Assembly (NCBI RefSeq): GCF_012290005.1
Contig: NZ_JAAXMS010000004.1
Coordinates: 62,001 to 126,000 of the forward strand
Direction: 5' to 3'
Length of the DNA stretch: 64,000 nt
From: Crateriforma spongiae
Lineage (GTDB): Bacteria; Planctomycetota; Planctomycetia; Pirellulales; Pirellulaceae
Both the position numbers and the translations under genes were made by a program. Below are positions 26,138 through 35,949 of the stretch, in pieces. The first letter of the stretch is position 1. The number at the start of each line of letters is the position of its first letter. The notes beneath the pieces are model-generated. The model did no database searches and was not told the origin of the DNA. It saw only the letters and a program-made list of their open reading frames with translations.

Positions 26138-27448
26138 TCATTGAAAGGCGGCTTTCTTGATCAGGCCCCAGACAAATAGCATCACGCCCAACAGCCCGCA
26201 CATCGATAGCGCGAACCACAGCAGTGATGGCCCTAGCGTGATCAGCACTGATTCCAAGTAGCCCGCATAGATGCGATCCCAAAACAGCATCGTCAGTACG
26301 GTTCCCGCACAAAGGTAGGGACCGAACGGCACACGGGATTCTCGCGTGATTGCGTACTGGACCAAGACGATGGCGATCGCCGCAATTGGCGACAGAAAGA
26401 ATGCGGCGATCGAAGCCTGCCATCCGACGAAGGCGCCGATCATCGCCATCAAAGTCACGTCGCCAAAGCCCATGGCTTCCACACCCATGGCGGCGGAGGC
26501 GACGATGCGGATGGCCCAGACAACGGACCCGCCCACGGCCAAGCCGAACAGTGACGTCAACAGGCCGGTCCAAGCGATGCCGCCCCAAATTTCTTCGCGC
26601 ACCAAGTACACGCCGCTGACCGCCACCAGTCCGACCAGCCACATGGCCATCAAAAACTTCCATGTCGGATAGCGGACCAGGCCGGCCAAGAAAAACTCCA
26701 CGGCTTTCGCCCAGCCTTTGCGCAAGATCACGCGGCGGTGCGAAAGGGCAAAGCACCAGCCCGACCATATCGCAATCGCGGTCCACCATCCGGTCGACGT
26801 GAACCACTTGGGATCGGCCGGCAGATCGGGCAGGCTGAAAGTGATCGGACGAAAACTGGCCGGGACGCCTCCGGCACCGGGAACCAGTGCGGGCATGAAG
26901 ATCCAAGGTGACAGCGTTGCCATGGTCAGGGCGATCAGCGTGCCCGGAATGGTGATCAAGTCGGGGATCGTTTGCTCGTCAAAATCGATGAACGTCGCCG
27001 CGGTCATCAAGATCAACAACAACGCGTGGGCCACAAAGATCCAATTCAGATAGCCGGCCAGATTATTCACGGTGGCTGGATCACGGAACGCTTCCGGAAG
27101 CATGCCGCCCGCCACACAGGTGTATTGGTAGTAAGCCGGCAGGGCGATCATCAGCCCCAATTCGATCATCAAGGGCCGCACCCAAAACCAGCGTCCAAAG
27201 GCCGCTGCATCACGACGGGATCGGATCAGCCATCCGAACAAGGGAATCCGGTCGGTCGCCGCAAAGGCGGTTGGTTTGGCTTCGTTCGAATCTGACGCCC
27301 GGTTTCTTCGCCGCCACGGGCTGATCGGGCGTGGGAACCAGCACCACGTGTAGATCACATGATTGGCCAGCACGCCGCCGCCCAGCCCCAGCAGGGCCAG
27401 GATGATCCAGCGAACAATCAGCGGCAGTTCGATGAATGGCTGCAGCAC
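26138..27448 (-). CDS. Prepilin peptidase (A24, PilD/GspO-like), no zinc CxxC motif
   Basis: 436 residues with about eight hydrophobic helices. The two catalytic aspartates of the A24A family are present: DFDEQTIPD (first) and GFGDVTLMAMIGAF (second, GxGD). The N-terminal region contains the remnant DRIPLFGWLIRSR of the cytoplasmic loop, but the two CxxC pairs that bind zinc in PilD are missing. The chain is longer than the usual 250-290 residues, with a long loop between the two aspartates (GGVPASFRPITFSLPDLPADP). It should cut, and in classical members N-methylate, leader peptides of type IV pilins and pseudopilins at the inner membrane. The pilin-like DUF1559 protein at 51414 carries a suitable cleavage signal. 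Confidence 0.88.
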   Translation of the reverse strand: MLQPFIELPLIVRWIILALLGLGGGVLANHVIYTWCWFPRPISPWRRRNRASDSNEAKPTAFAATDRIPLFGWLIRSRRDAAAFGRWFWVRPLMIELGLMIALPAYYQYTCVAGGMLPEAFRDPATVNNLAGYLNWIFVAHALLLILMTAATFIDFDEQTIPDLITIPGTLIALTMATLSPWIFMPALVPGAGGVPASFRPITFSLPDLPADPKWFTSTGWWTAIAIWSGWCFALSHRRVILRKGWAKAVEFFLAGLVRYPTWKFLMAMWLVGLVAVSGVYLVREEIWGGIAWTGLLTSLFGLAVGGSVVWAIRIVASAAMGVEAMGFGDVTLMAMIGAFVGWQASIAAFFLSPIAAIAIVLVQYAITRESRVPFGPYLCAGTVLTMLFWDRIYAGYLESVLITLGPSLLWFALSMCGLLGVMLFVWGLIKKAAFQ

Positions 27449-27869
27449 GTGGGGCGTCGTGTTCGGTGCGAGGGACGTGAGGATACGGCGTCAGAAAACG
27501 TGTGATCGTGTGACCGGCGGAATTGTAGGTCAATTCGAAGGGGCTGTCCGCCGGACTAGCGGATCAGACCGGTGGTTGGAACGCGATCTTCGCCGTGACT
27601 GATCGATCGACCCACCAGGTCGACATGTCCACATCAAGTTTCACGGCGACCAAGTTTCACGCGGTAGTGTCAGGGGCGGGGCGTGCGTCGCCGGAAAAAT
27701 CAACGTAACCGGCACCACCCGTGATCGCCGCATGGGATCCCGAGGCTTTTCCCCCACGACCGCTCAAGTTTCGTTGACTCTTGGATGGTCAAGTCCTCCA
27801 CTTACACCGAGCCGATGTCGCACCACCGGTTCGTCATCCACTTTTGACTTAGACGCACGGGACTATCGG
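27449..27869. other. Intergenic region between divergent genes
   Basis: About 420 bp between the prepilin peptidase (minus) and the secreted low-complexity protein (plus). It presumably holds both promoters. No convincing -10/-35 pair, hairpin or RNA gene was recognised. Confidence 0.4.
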
Positions 27870-29567
27870 ATGTCATTCCGACACACGAAGATCGCATTGC
27901 TTGCCGCCGCGCTGACGCCGCTGAGCGGTTCGGTCGCCGACGCATGTTGTCTGACCGATTGGCTGTACGGTCGACCCACGCCGGTGTACGCCGCCGGATA
28001 CGCGGGGTATCCCACCTACACCGCCGCTCGACCACCCGGCAGTTTGCCGATCGCCACGCCGGTTGTCGGCCAGCCCGCCTACAACGCCCAGACGTCGTAC
28101 ATGTTGCCGATCACAACGCCGACGGCTTCGGCGTATTCGCTGCAGCGGCCGACGTACTCGATCGATAACCCTTCGGTCTACACGGGCCAACCCGTCACGT
28201 CGGCTTACACCGCCAACTCGGTTCCCTTGTCGACCTATCGCGGCGCGACAACGACGTCCAACCCGATCTATGGAACGGGCAATGTTTATCCAACCAACTA
28301 CCAAGCACGGACCAGTTACCAGGTTCCGGTGACCACGTTGCCGCCGACGGTCAATAGCGGCGCCGCGGGTGTGGTTCCGGTTCCGCCCAGCGCATTGCCG
28401 GCGACCGGTGTTGCGCCAGTCTACGCGACTCCGGTGCAACCACGTGAATCGGGACTGCGTCGGTTCTTCAGCAACCTGTTCGGGACGAACTATCGCAGTT
28501 CGTACTACCCCGCGCCGGTGACCTACTATCGTCCGGCGACGACCGTCGATCCGATCACCGGGACCACGGTGACCGTTCAGCAAGGTTGTGCATCCACCGT
28601 TCAACAGCTCCAGCGGACGCCCTACAATTCGCTGCAAGCTCCGATGGGCGGCGCGACGACCACCGTGTTGCCACCACCGACGACGATTGTGCCGTCGACC
28701 GGTGGGACCTGCCAAACGACGCCCGGCTATAGCGGCAACATTGGACAAGTCGGTGGATATAACAGCCCCGGCTACAACGTTGCACCGATTCCATCGACCA
28801 CCGCTCCGCTGACCGGTTCGCCGCTGACCGGTTCACCCGCGATGGGGACGTCTCCGGCCGCCTCGGCCGATCTTCAGCCGATGACCCAGCCCAGCTTGAA
28901 TGGTTCGGCGTCACAAAGTTCCGGCGGCACCGACAACCGATACGGATCGGGATACGCACCGTCCACGAGCGTCCCGCCGGTCGGTCCCGATGGCGTTCCC
29001 GCCGACGGTCAATGGCGGCTGAAAAGCAGCAGCGATCCGGAAGCGAGTCGCCGACTGGACGCTGCCGCCGGACAAACGGCATTGCCGCCGACGGTGCCCT
29101 CGACCGTGCCCAGTGCATCGGCCGATCTGAACAACACCAGCATGTCCCCGAGCACGCGATACGGTGCGGTCCAGCCGATTCCGGCGCCGCCGTCGTACCG
29201 CAGCAATGCCGCCGCGCGACCATCGACCGCCCCGTCGACTTCCGCGGGGATGCGTTCGTCGGGCGGGTTCGGACCGACCGCGCCGCCGCTGACGCGTCCC
29301 AACGGTTCGGCCAGTCCGTCCGCCGGGCAGTCGACCGGTGGATACGGCGACACGTTCACCGCACGACCGGCACCGGGCAGCAACCAACGCCCCACGGTCA
29401 CCGTGCCGGTTCGCGAAGCGTCGATGGAATCGAATTATCGAACTGGCAATACTGCACCGCAGTCCCAAGGCCGGGCCGCCGCGGATCGCTACGAAGTGGC
29501 TCGTCCCGCCGCACCGCCGACTCGGCAACCCAAGAAGGTCAACAACAAGTGGTACAAGGCCCGCTAG
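27870..29567 (+). CDS. Secreted low-complexity Pro/Ser/Thr/Tyr-rich protein
   Basis: 565 residues from ATG 27870 (MSFRHTKIALLAAALTPLSGS, signal peptide, cleavage near ADACC). After CCLTDWLYGRP the chain is dominated by Pro, Thr, Ser, Gly and Tyr: many YP, TYR, GYG and SAY patches (AGYAGYPTYTAARP, TYSIDNPSVYTGQP), a basic patch ESGLRRFFSNLFGTNYR near residue 200, and a basic end ending NNKWYKAR. No known enzyme domain. Composition suggests a disordered surface or matrix protein; the double Cys right after the signal could be a lipid or disulfide site. I recall similar CCLTDWLYGR proteins in Pirellulaceae but not a function. Followed by a strong terminator, so probably monocistronic. Confidence 0.82.
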   Translation: MSFRHTKIALLAAALTPLSGSVADACCLTDWLYGRPTPVYAAGYAGYPTYTAARPPGSLPIATPVVGQPAYNAQTSYMLPITTPTASAYSLQRPTYSIDNPSVYTGQPVTSAYTANSVPLSTYRGATTTSNPIYGTGNVYPTNYQARTSYQVPVTTLPPTVNSGAAGVVPVPPSALPATGVAPVYATPVQPRESGLRRFFSNLFGTNYRSSYYPAPVTYYRPATTVDPITGTTVTVQQGCASTVQQLQRTPYNSLQAPMGGATTTVLPPPTTIVPSTGGTCQTTPGYSGNIGQVGGYNSPGYNVAPIPSTTAPLTGSPLTGSPAMGTSPAASADLQPMTQPSLNGSASQSSGGTDNRYGSGYAPSTSVPPVGPDGVPADGQWRLKSSSDPEASRRLDAAAGQTALPPTVPSTVPSASADLNNTSMSPSTRYGAVQPIPAPPSYRSNAAARPSTAPSTSAGMRSSGGFGPTAPPLTRPNGSASPSAGQSTGGYGDTFTARPAPGSNQRPTVTVPVREASMESNYRTGNTAPQSQGRAAADRYEVARPAAPPTRQPKKVNNKWYKAR

Positions 29568-29620
29568 TCCAGGGTCTGTCCGTGACGCTCCGGCGTCGTA
29601 AACTGCCATGCTGAACCGAT

Positions 29621-29665
29621 CGGTCGGCACCGTGGGAATTATGCCCGCGGTACCGGCCGTTTTTT
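29621..29665 (+). terminator. Strong intrinsic terminator after the low-complexity protein
   Basis: CGGTCGGCACCGTGGG (29621-29636) pairs with CCCGCGGTACCGGCCG (29644-29659) around a 7-nt loop, with two G-T pairs and one mismatch, followed by six T. It ends 35 bp before the polX start. Confidence 0.85.
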
Positions 29666-29699
29666 CAAACATCTGGCAGGGCAGACGACGGACCACAGC

Positions 29700-31439
29700 A
29701 TGGACAACGCAGGCATCGCGGCCGCATTCGACGAAATCGCGGAACTGATGGAATTCCGCGGCGAAAATCCGTTCCGCATCCGCGCCTATTCCAACGGGGC
29801 GCGAGCGATTCGCGATCTGGACGAATCCGTCCAATCGATTCTGGCCGATCCCGATCGTGATCTGGCCAAAGTCCCGGGAATCGGAAAAACGCTGGTCGAA
29901 AAGTGCCAGACGTTGATCGACACGGGATCACTGCCGGCTTTGGAAAAGCTGCGCGATCAAGTCCCCGATGTGCTGATCCAAATCGCTCGGATTCCCGGAC
30001 TGGGGGCCAAGAAAGCGGTCAAGCTGCAAGAGGAATTGAACATCCAATCGCTGGATGACTTGCGCAAAGCCTGCCAGACCGACGAAGTCGCCAACCTGAA
30101 AGGATTCGGCAAAAAAACACAAGCCTCGATCCTGGACGGTCTGCAGATCGCCCAAGCGTCGGCCGAACGCATCTACTGGTCCGACGGCGATTCGCTGGCT
30201 CGGGCGATCAGCCGGCACATGGAACAGTGCGAAGGGATCGAAAGGATGCAGTGGGCGGGCAGCTATCGACGCGGCAAAGAAACCATTGGTGATTTGGACT
30301 TGCTGGTCGTCGCTGAAGAAGATTCGCCCGAAAATCGAAACGCGGTGATGGATCACTTCGAATCTTACGCCGACCGCACCCAGACGATCGGGCGAGGCGA
30401 AACGAAGGTGTCGATCCGTGTCGGCAAAGCCTTCCAAGTTGATATGCGAATGGTTGCACCGGAGCAGTTCGGTGCGGCGCTGCAGTATTTCACGGGTTCT
30501 CAAGCCCACAACATTCATACGCGGCGGTTGGCCAAAGAACGCGGGCTGAAGATCAACGAATATGGCGTCTTTCGCGACGGCGAAGATCAGCCGATCGCGG
30601 GCAGCACCGAACAAGATGTCTATGAAGCCATCGGGTTGCCATGGATTGCACCGGAGTTGCGTGAAGACCGCCAGGAATTCCAGTGGGCTTCGTCGGATCA
30701 ATTGCCCGACTTGATCGATGTCGACGACATCGTGGGCGACCTGCACATGCACACCAATGCCACCGATGGTACGGCGACGCTGCGGGAAATGGCCGACGCG
30801 GCGATCGAACGCGGATTGAAGTACATCGCAATCACCGATCACAGTCAGCGGGTGACGATGGCCGGCGGGCTGGATCCCGATCGGCTGTTGGAACAATGGG
30901 CAATGATCGATGACATTCGATCGGAATACGACGGACGGCTGGTGATCTTGAAGGGCATCGAATGTGACATCTTGGAAAAAGGCGGTATGGATTTGCCCGA
31001 TGATGTGCTGGCCCAAGGCGATTGGGTGATTGCCAGCGTTCACTACGGACAGAAACAGCCTCGTGACCAGATCACGGATCGGATTTTGGGAGCGATCGAA
31101 AACCCGCACGTCGACTGCATCGCGCACCCGACTGGACGATTGATCAACCGGCGTCCGCCGTACGAAGTCGACATGGACGCGGTGCTGCACGCCGCCAAGG
31201 AGCACGACACGATCATGGAATTGAATGCCAACCCGGCTCGTTTGGATCTAAACGATGTGCACTTGGCGGCTGCAAAGAAACTGGGCGTGCCGATCGTGAT
31301 CAGCACGGATGCCCACAGCACCGACGGGCTGGATGTGATGCGGTTTGGGATCTGCCAGGCGCGTCGCGGCGGTTTGACCAAAGACGACGTGGTCAACACG
31401 TTGTCGTGGACGAAGTTTCGCAAGCTTGTGAAAGCTTGA
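29700..31439 (+). CDS. polX: DNA polymerase/3'-5' exonuclease PolX
   Basis: 579 residues, the normal size for bacterial PolX. The N-terminal 8-kDa-like and fingers regions carry two helix-hairpin-helix motifs (KVPGIGKTLVEKC about 61 and RIPGLGAKKAVKL about 99). The palm motif GSYRRGKETIGDLDLLV near residues 186-202 holds the catalytic Asp pair, and the third Asp is in FQVDMRMV. The C-terminal PHP phosphoesterase domain (about 340-575) has GDLHMHTNATDG, AITDHSQR, GIECDIL, SVHYG, HPTGR and STDAHS, all metal-binding sites. Such enzymes fill short gaps in base-excision repair and trim 3' ends through the PHP domain. Convergent with pyrH. Confidence 0.95.
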   Translation: MDNAGIAAAFDEIAELMEFRGENPFRIRAYSNGARAIRDLDESVQSILADPDRDLAKVPGIGKTLVEKCQTLIDTGSLPALEKLRDQVPDVLIQIARIPGLGAKKAVKLQEELNIQSLDDLRKACQTDEVANLKGFGKKTQASILDGLQIAQASAERIYWSDGDSLARAISRHMEQCEGIERMQWAGSYRRGKETIGDLDLLVVAEEDSPENRNAVMDHFESYADRTQTIGRGETKVSIRVGKAFQVDMRMVAPEQFGAALQYFTGSQAHNIHTRRLAKERGLKINEYGVFRDGEDQPIAGSTEQDVYEAIGLPWIAPELREDRQEFQWASSDQLPDLIDVDDIVGDLHMHTNATDGTATLREMADAAIERGLKYIAITDHSQRVTMAGGLDPDRLLEQWAMIDDIRSEYDGRLVILKGIECDILEKGGMDLPDDVLAQGDWVIASVHYGQKQPRDQITDRILGAIENPHVDCIAHPTGRLINRRPPYEVDMDAVLHAAKEHDTIMELNANPARLDLNDVHLAAAKKLGVPIVISTDAHSTDGLDVMRFGICQARRGGLTKDDVVNTLSWTKFRKLVKA

Positions 31440-31486
31440 AGCGCAGATGCGGCGCAATCATTTCCGCGAAGCGAACAGCGAGGATG

Positions 31487-32230
31487 CTAGACGCTGATGC
31501 GGGTGCCCACGTTATCGCCGCGGACGGCGCGGACGATGTTGCCGTCGGTCTTGAAGTTGAACACCAGGATCGGTTTGTCATGCTCGCGGCACAGCGCGAT
31601 CGCCGTCGCATCCATGACCTTCAAATTCTTTTCGACAACCTCTTTGTAGGACAGCGATTCGTACAGAACCGCGTGCGGGTTCTTTTCCGGGTCGTCGCTG
31701 TAAACGCCGTCCACTCGAGTGGCTTTCAAGACGATGTCGGCGTCCAATTCCAGTGCCCGCTGGGCGGCCGCGGTGTCGGTGGTCACAAAGGGGCTGCCGA
31801 TGCCGGCGGCCAGCACGATGACGCGTCCCTTTTCCAGATGACGAATGGCGCGCCGGCGGATGAAGCTTTCGCAAACGCGATCGATCCGCAGCGCGGCCAT
31901 CACGCGGGTCGGGCAACCGATCGATTCCAATGCGTCTTGCATCGCGACGCTGTTCATCACCGTCGCCAGCATGCCCATGTAGTGGGCGGTGGCTTCTTGG
32001 ACGACCGCGTTGCTGCCGGAAAACTGGGCGCCACGCAGGATGTTTCCGCCGCCGACGACGACGGCGATTTGGCAACCTGATTCGTGGGCCTGTTTGACTT
32101 GAGCGGCAATCGCACTGAGTTCTTCACCGCTGATGCCACGCTGTCCCGCGTCGGCCAGGCTTTCGCCGCTGAGTTTCAAAATCACGCGGCGGTATCGCAG
32201 ATTCGGATCCGACATCGGTTCGCTGGTCAT
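31487..32230 (-). CDS. pyrH: UMP kinase PyrH
   Basis: 247 residues from the start at 32230 (ATG 32215 is another option). Amino-acid-kinase fold: [12 protein letters not shown] phosphate loop, [19 protein letters not shown]-like segment [38 protein letters not shown] and [17 protein letters not shown]. It makes UDP from UMP with ATP as a hexamer and is essential for pyrimidine synthesis. Third in the minus-strand order rpsB, tsf, pyrH, a classical arrangement; the usual fourth member frr lies at 48323 instead. Confidence 0.96.
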   Translation of the reverse strand: MTSEPMSDPNLRYRRVILKLSGESLADAGQRGISGEELSAIAAQVKQAHESGCQIAVVVGGGNILRGAQFSGSNAVVQEATAHYMGMLATVMNSVAMQDALESIGCPTRVMAALRIDRVCESFIRRRAIRHLEKGRVIVLAAGIGSPFVTTDTAAAQRALELDADIVLKATRVDGVYSDDPEKNPHAVLYESLSYKEVVEKNLKVMDATAIALCREHDKPILVFNFKTDGNIVRAVRGDNVGTRISV

Positions 32231-32363
32231 GGTGTGGCGTCACGGAGAAGTTGATGGATGAACGATTGCCGACGTCAGAATTCTTTCGCCGGTTCGACAC
32301 GCCAGAGAACTTGGATTGGCGTGCCGAACCGGATCATATCGGGCAGATCCCGATGCGGTCGAA

Positions 32364-33341
32364 TCAGCCGACGGCGACGCGGCGGAACGCGATGACTTCG
32401 GCGTCGGGATGAAATTCCTTGACCGCGGTTTCGACGGTCTTGCTGTCGTCGAGCGCGAAAAACTGGCTAAGCAAGCAGCGTTCTTGGTCCAGCAAGGTGT
32501 TGTCGGCGATGAAGCGTTCCAGCTTTCCGGGCACGATCTTGTCCCAGATCTTTTCCGGTTTGCCTTCGGCTTTCAGTTCGGCCTTGATCGCTTCCTCGGT
32601 CGCGGCCAAGACTTCGGGGGTCAGCTGACTGCGGCTGGCGTACTGGGGCACGTTCTTCTGCGGCTTGCCCAGGTTTTCTTTTTCGTTCAGCTCGTTTTCG
32701 GCGATGATTTGTGCCCGCAGAGCCTCGGTTTCCTTGGCGACGAATTCCGGATCAAATTCGCTGGGGTGCAAAATCTGCGGCTTCATCGCGGCGATGTGCA
32801 TGGCAACGCTGCGGAAGAAATCGCTGGCACCGTCTTTGCCACCGTCCTTGTAAGCGACCAGGACGCCGATCTTGCTGCCGGCGTGGACGTAGGTCGCGAT
32901 GTTGTCACCTTCGATGACTTGGCAATCGCTGACTTCGATCTTTTCACCGATCTTGCCGGTTTCCTGGACCAAGCGTTCGGCCACGGTGGTGTCGCCATAG
33001 GTCATTGCGCTGACTTCGTCGGCGGTGGACGCGCCATTGGCCAGGGCGGTCTTGGCGATGTCGGTGGCCAATTCGACGAACGATTCGTTCTTGGCGACGA
33101 AATCGGTTTCGCAGCTGAGGGCCAACACCAACGCCTTGTTGTCGTCGGTCACGATGGCCACAACGCCTTCGTTGGCGTCACGGTCGGCACGCTTTTCGGC
33201 CACCTTTTGGCCCTTCTTGCGAAGGTATTCCAATGCACCGTCGATGTCGCCGCCGGATTCTTCCAACGCCTTCTTGCAGTCCATCATTCCGGCGCCGGTT
33301 GTCTTGCGCAGTTCGGCAACCGCCTTAGCAGAAATCGTCAT
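32364..33341 (-). CDS. tsf: Translation elongation factor Ts
   Basis: 325 residues from ATG 33341 with GGAAG 9 nt upstream. The N-terminal UBA-like domain (AKAVAELRKTTGAGMMDCKKALEESGGD in outline, core LRKTTGAGMMDCKKAL) binds EF-Tu, and the strongly conserved TDFVAKNE lies near residue 80. The core dimerisation domain has HIAAMKPQIL and a coiled-coil part, and the C-terminal module has ERCLLSQFF. The protein recycles EF-Tu by GDP/GTP exchange. It lies 133 bp upstream of pyrH and about 580 bp downstream of rpsB; that gap is longer than usual and contains no supported gene. Confidence 0.96.
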   Translation of the reverse strand: MTISAKAVAELRKTTGAGMMDCKKALEESGGDIDGALEYLRKKGQKVAEKRADRDANEGVVAIVTDDNKALVLALSCETDFVAKNESFVELATDIAKTALANGASTADEVSAMTYGDTTVAERLVQETGKIGEKIEVSDCQVIEGDNIATYVHAGSKIGVLVAYKDGGKDGASDFFRSVAMHIAAMKPQILHPSEFDPEFVAKETEALRAQIIAENELNEKENLGKPQKNVPQYASRSQLTPEVLAATEEAIKAELKAEGKPEKIWDKIVPGKLERFIADNTLLDQERCLLSQFFALDDSKTVETAVKEFHPDAEVIAFRRVAVG

Positions 33342-33922
33342 GACTTAATCTTCCTGTGGTTGAATTCAGAGATTGGTCGAGTGAGAAAGTTTGAATGGGG
33401 ATTGGGCCGGGAATCGGGGCACGGGGCCACCGGCAGCCGGGTACGAGTGTGGCTGATCAGCCGCGTGTTCTGTGAACGCCGACATTGCGCCGGTCGTCGC
33501 GACAGGTATCTGCACCGGAGCGGCGGCCGTGAAGCACAAATGTTGGGTCAGACGACCGTAACGGCTTGCGGTGCGGGCACCCATGATGCCGACCCACGGG
33601 CATTGTCGGGCCGGTCGCCACGCCATGACGACACGACTGCCAAGCCATCGATGCCTCGTCGCGACGCGGAAGAATTTCCGTTCAACGCCGCGAAATTCAG
33701 GGCTCCAGCGATCCGGCCATGCGCGGCCCTCGGACGCAAGGGCGACCGAGGGGCGTGGGGTGTCTGGACGGACTCCTTCGGCGTTCACGTCAAAGCGCGG
33801 AGCGTCGGTATCGTGGCGGTGTTTCAAAAAGGACGTCTCGCCGACCGGCGGGGTTCAGACCATCGTTTCGGACGGGGCAAAACCCTGGCCGGCCAGCCGA
33901 TGGGATCGGGCGAGCCGCTGGC
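33342..33922. other. Gap between tsf and rpsB
   Basis: About 580 bp without a gene I can support. A perfect 12-bp palindrome GGCTGATCAGCC lies at 33451-33462. A minus-strand frame at 33366-33827 is Arg/Pro-rich with no motif and is judged spurious. The gap may hold a promoter for tsf. Confidence 0.4.
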
Positions 33923-34714
33923 TTACGATTCCGGGGTGGCTTCGGGGGCCGGTGCGGCGGCAGCAGCAGGCTGTGCTTCGGCAGCCGGTTGAGCTTGGCC
34001 GGAGGTGGCGGCTTCGGTTTGTGCGTGGCCCTTGCCTTGGTTCACCGCGTCGGCCAGTTGGTGCAGGATCAATTCGATGCTGCGGATCCCGTCATCGTTG
34101 CCGGGGATCGGCAAATCGATTTGCGACGGATCGCTGTCGGTATCGATCAGGGCGACCGTGGTGATGCCCAAACGCTTGGCTTCGCGGACCGCGTTGCGTT
34201 CCTTGCCGGGGTCGACAATGAACATCGCTTCGGGCAAGCGGTTCATGGTCCGCAAGCCGTTCAGGTTGCGGTACATCTTGCGGTACTCGCGGGTCAGCGA
34301 CGACTGCATCTTCTTGCTGTAGTTGTTGATGTCGTCGCTGCTACGCAGGGCTTCCAGTTCTTCCAAGCGGCCAAGTCGGCTGCGGATGGTACGGAAATTC
34401 GTCAACGTGCCACCCAACCAACGTTCGCTGACGAACGGCATGCCGCAACGCAGCGATTCGCTTTCGATCGCTTCGCCGGCTTGACGTTTGGTACCGACGA
34501 ACAGGATCAGGCTGCCGCCGGCGGCGACTTGGCTCAGGTATTTCTTGGCCCGCAGCAAACCACGCAGGGTTTCGCGGATATCCAGCACGTGGATCTGGTT
34601 CTTGCGGCCGAAGATGTACGGTGCCATCTTCGGGTTCCAAAGGCTGGTGCGGTGACCGAAGTGGACACCGGCTTCGATCATGTCTTGGACGAATTTATTG
34701 GAAGCAGTCGACAA
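33923..34714 (-). CDS. rpsB: 30S ribosomal protein S2
   Basis: 263 residues. The start is TTG 34714 with GGAG 11 nt upstream; no closer ATG matches the conserved N-terminus. Family landmarks: [78 protein letters not shown] (core [13 protein letters not shown]) and [22 protein letters not shown]. The last 35 residues are a low-complexity Ala/Pro/Gln tail ([19 protein letters not shown]) not needed for the fold. S2 sits on the back of the 30S subunit with S1. First gene of rpsB-tsf-pyrH. Confidence 0.96.
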   Translation of the reverse strand: MSTASNKFVQDMIEAGVHFGHRTSLWNPKMAPYIFGRKNQIHVLDIRETLRGLLRAKKYLSQVAAGGSLILFVGTKRQAGEAIESESLRCGMPFVSERWLGGTLTNFRTIRSRLGRLEELEALRSSDDINNYSKKMQSSLTREYRKMYRNLNGLRTMNRLPEAMFIVDPGKERNAVREAKRLGITTVALIDTDSDPSQIDLPIPGNDDGIRSIELILHQLADAVNQGKGHAQTEAATSGQAQPAAEAQPAAAAAPAPEATPES

Positions 34715-34973
34715 AGGGATTTCTCCGGGGATTCAGCCTTTCACAGCGGGTTCCAGACCGCGTCCGCCGGCCGCCAAAATCGGCCGTGCGGGGTCCAGGA
34801 CGTCGTACGTCCTTCGTCCCGATTGCTGCGAAAAATAGAGGCAAAGTGCAAAAAGACGAGGCGGAAGCGTAGCCCGACGCTTGCCAAACGGTCAAGGGCG
34901 CCGGATCGGCGCTCCGCCACGGGCATTTCCAGCGATTGGCGACCGGCCTTTGGGGCTGGTTTTGACCGGCGGC

Positions 34974-35519
34974 TCAAGCTGCGGGACGCTGCGGACTTCG
35001 CCGCTCCACCGAACTGGGACACTGACGATAAATCAGATAGACCGCGATGATTTGAAGGGCGGCGATCCCCAGCGGCGGAATGCCACGCAGCCAGGCCATC
35101 GGCTTGGCGATCCAGCCGGGTTCGGCCTGTTCCTGGTGATCGATCCACTGATCCAAGGTTCGGTCCTTGGCGGCGACGGCGCCGTATTGCCAAGCCCAGT
35201 CTTCCGCACGTTCCCATCCCCGATTGGTCCGACGCCAACCCACCGGCGGCACGCTGTGCGGGCTGGATAAATCCGCCGTGTCGCCGGTCTGTGGCGGCAT
35301 CGCCGGGGCATGGATTGGCATCGCCGGGGCATCCAGTGATTGGCCAGGGACGGATGCGACGGCGTTTTCGGCTTCCGCTTGGGCCTGCGGTGCGGGAGGA
35401 ACATTGCCGAATTGTGCCGCGATCGACAGGATCGCCATCAGCCCACAGCATCGGACGCTGCGCAGCAGTCGACGTTTCATCCATTGGCGGTCGTCGGCGG
35501 TCACGGTCAGACGGATCAT
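34974..35519 (-). CDS. Small exported/membrane protein, unknown function
   Basis: Up to 181 residues; ATG 35519 or, more consistent with an export signal, ATG 35480 (MKRRLLRSVRCCGLMAILSIAA). After the signal come a Pro/Ala-rich spacer (PAMPIHAPAMPPQTGD), a segment rich in Trp and charge (GWRRTNRGWERAEDWAWQYG, RTLDQWIDHQEQ) and a C-terminal membrane helix (GIPPLGIAALQIIAVYLIY). This layout, anchored at the C-terminus with the rest outside, has no family I recognise. It lies upstream of rpsB on the same strand, about 260 bp away. Other long frames overlap this region in other frames but lack such structure. Confidence 0.6.
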   Translation of the reverse strand: MIRLTVTADDRQWMKRRLLRSVRCCGLMAILSIAAQFGNVPPAPQAQAEAENAVASVPGQSLDAPAMPIHAPAMPPQTGDTADLSSPHSVPPVGWRRTNRGWERAEDWAWQYGAVAAKDRTLDQWIDHQEQAEPGWIAKPMAWLRGIPPLGIAALQIIAVYLIYRQCPSSVERRSPQRPAA

Positions 35520-35949
35520 GCCAAGCGTGCTTGCACGACTCAGGCCGGAATCGCCGCCGCAGGGCCTGGGCGGTAACGGAAGTCTCTTCTGAGCAAGCGT
35601 TTACGTCATTGGCGGTGAATCCCGCACTGGATCGGCGCCCAAAGTGATGTTGTGCGGACGCAACACCGTCATGTTGCACCGAAGCGACAACGGTGGCTGC
35701 ATCGCGACGCGATTCAGGTCGCCGGTGGTGTACCCGAAGGAGCGGCCGTTGCTGATCCGGCGGCACGAAAACCGCTATGACCCGAACCGGCGGGCGTTCG
35801 ATTCGGCAAAGCTGTCGTCGCTAGGACAACGCGTCGCACGGATGTGACCTAGGTTTTCATCGACGGTTCGCGCCGCGCCGAAACCGTCGTTGTCAATCGG
35901 ACGATCAGCCCGTCCTTTCGGGGTACTTCAAGTCACGGACCTTTGCCGA

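Noticed and set aside
32316-33992. 558-codon plus-strand frame across tsf
   Set aside because: Antisense to elongation factor Ts; low-complexity Phe/Gly/Asp translation, no family.
34741-35766. 341-codon minus-strand frame overlapping the small membrane protein
   Set aside because: Arg-rich composition, no motif; the other frame at 34974-35519 has a signal and a TM helix and is preferred.
35644-35847. 67-codon frame before the HDOD gene
   Set aside because: No ribosome site, motif or hydrophobic signal; a basic translation with no family. It could be real but I cannot support it.
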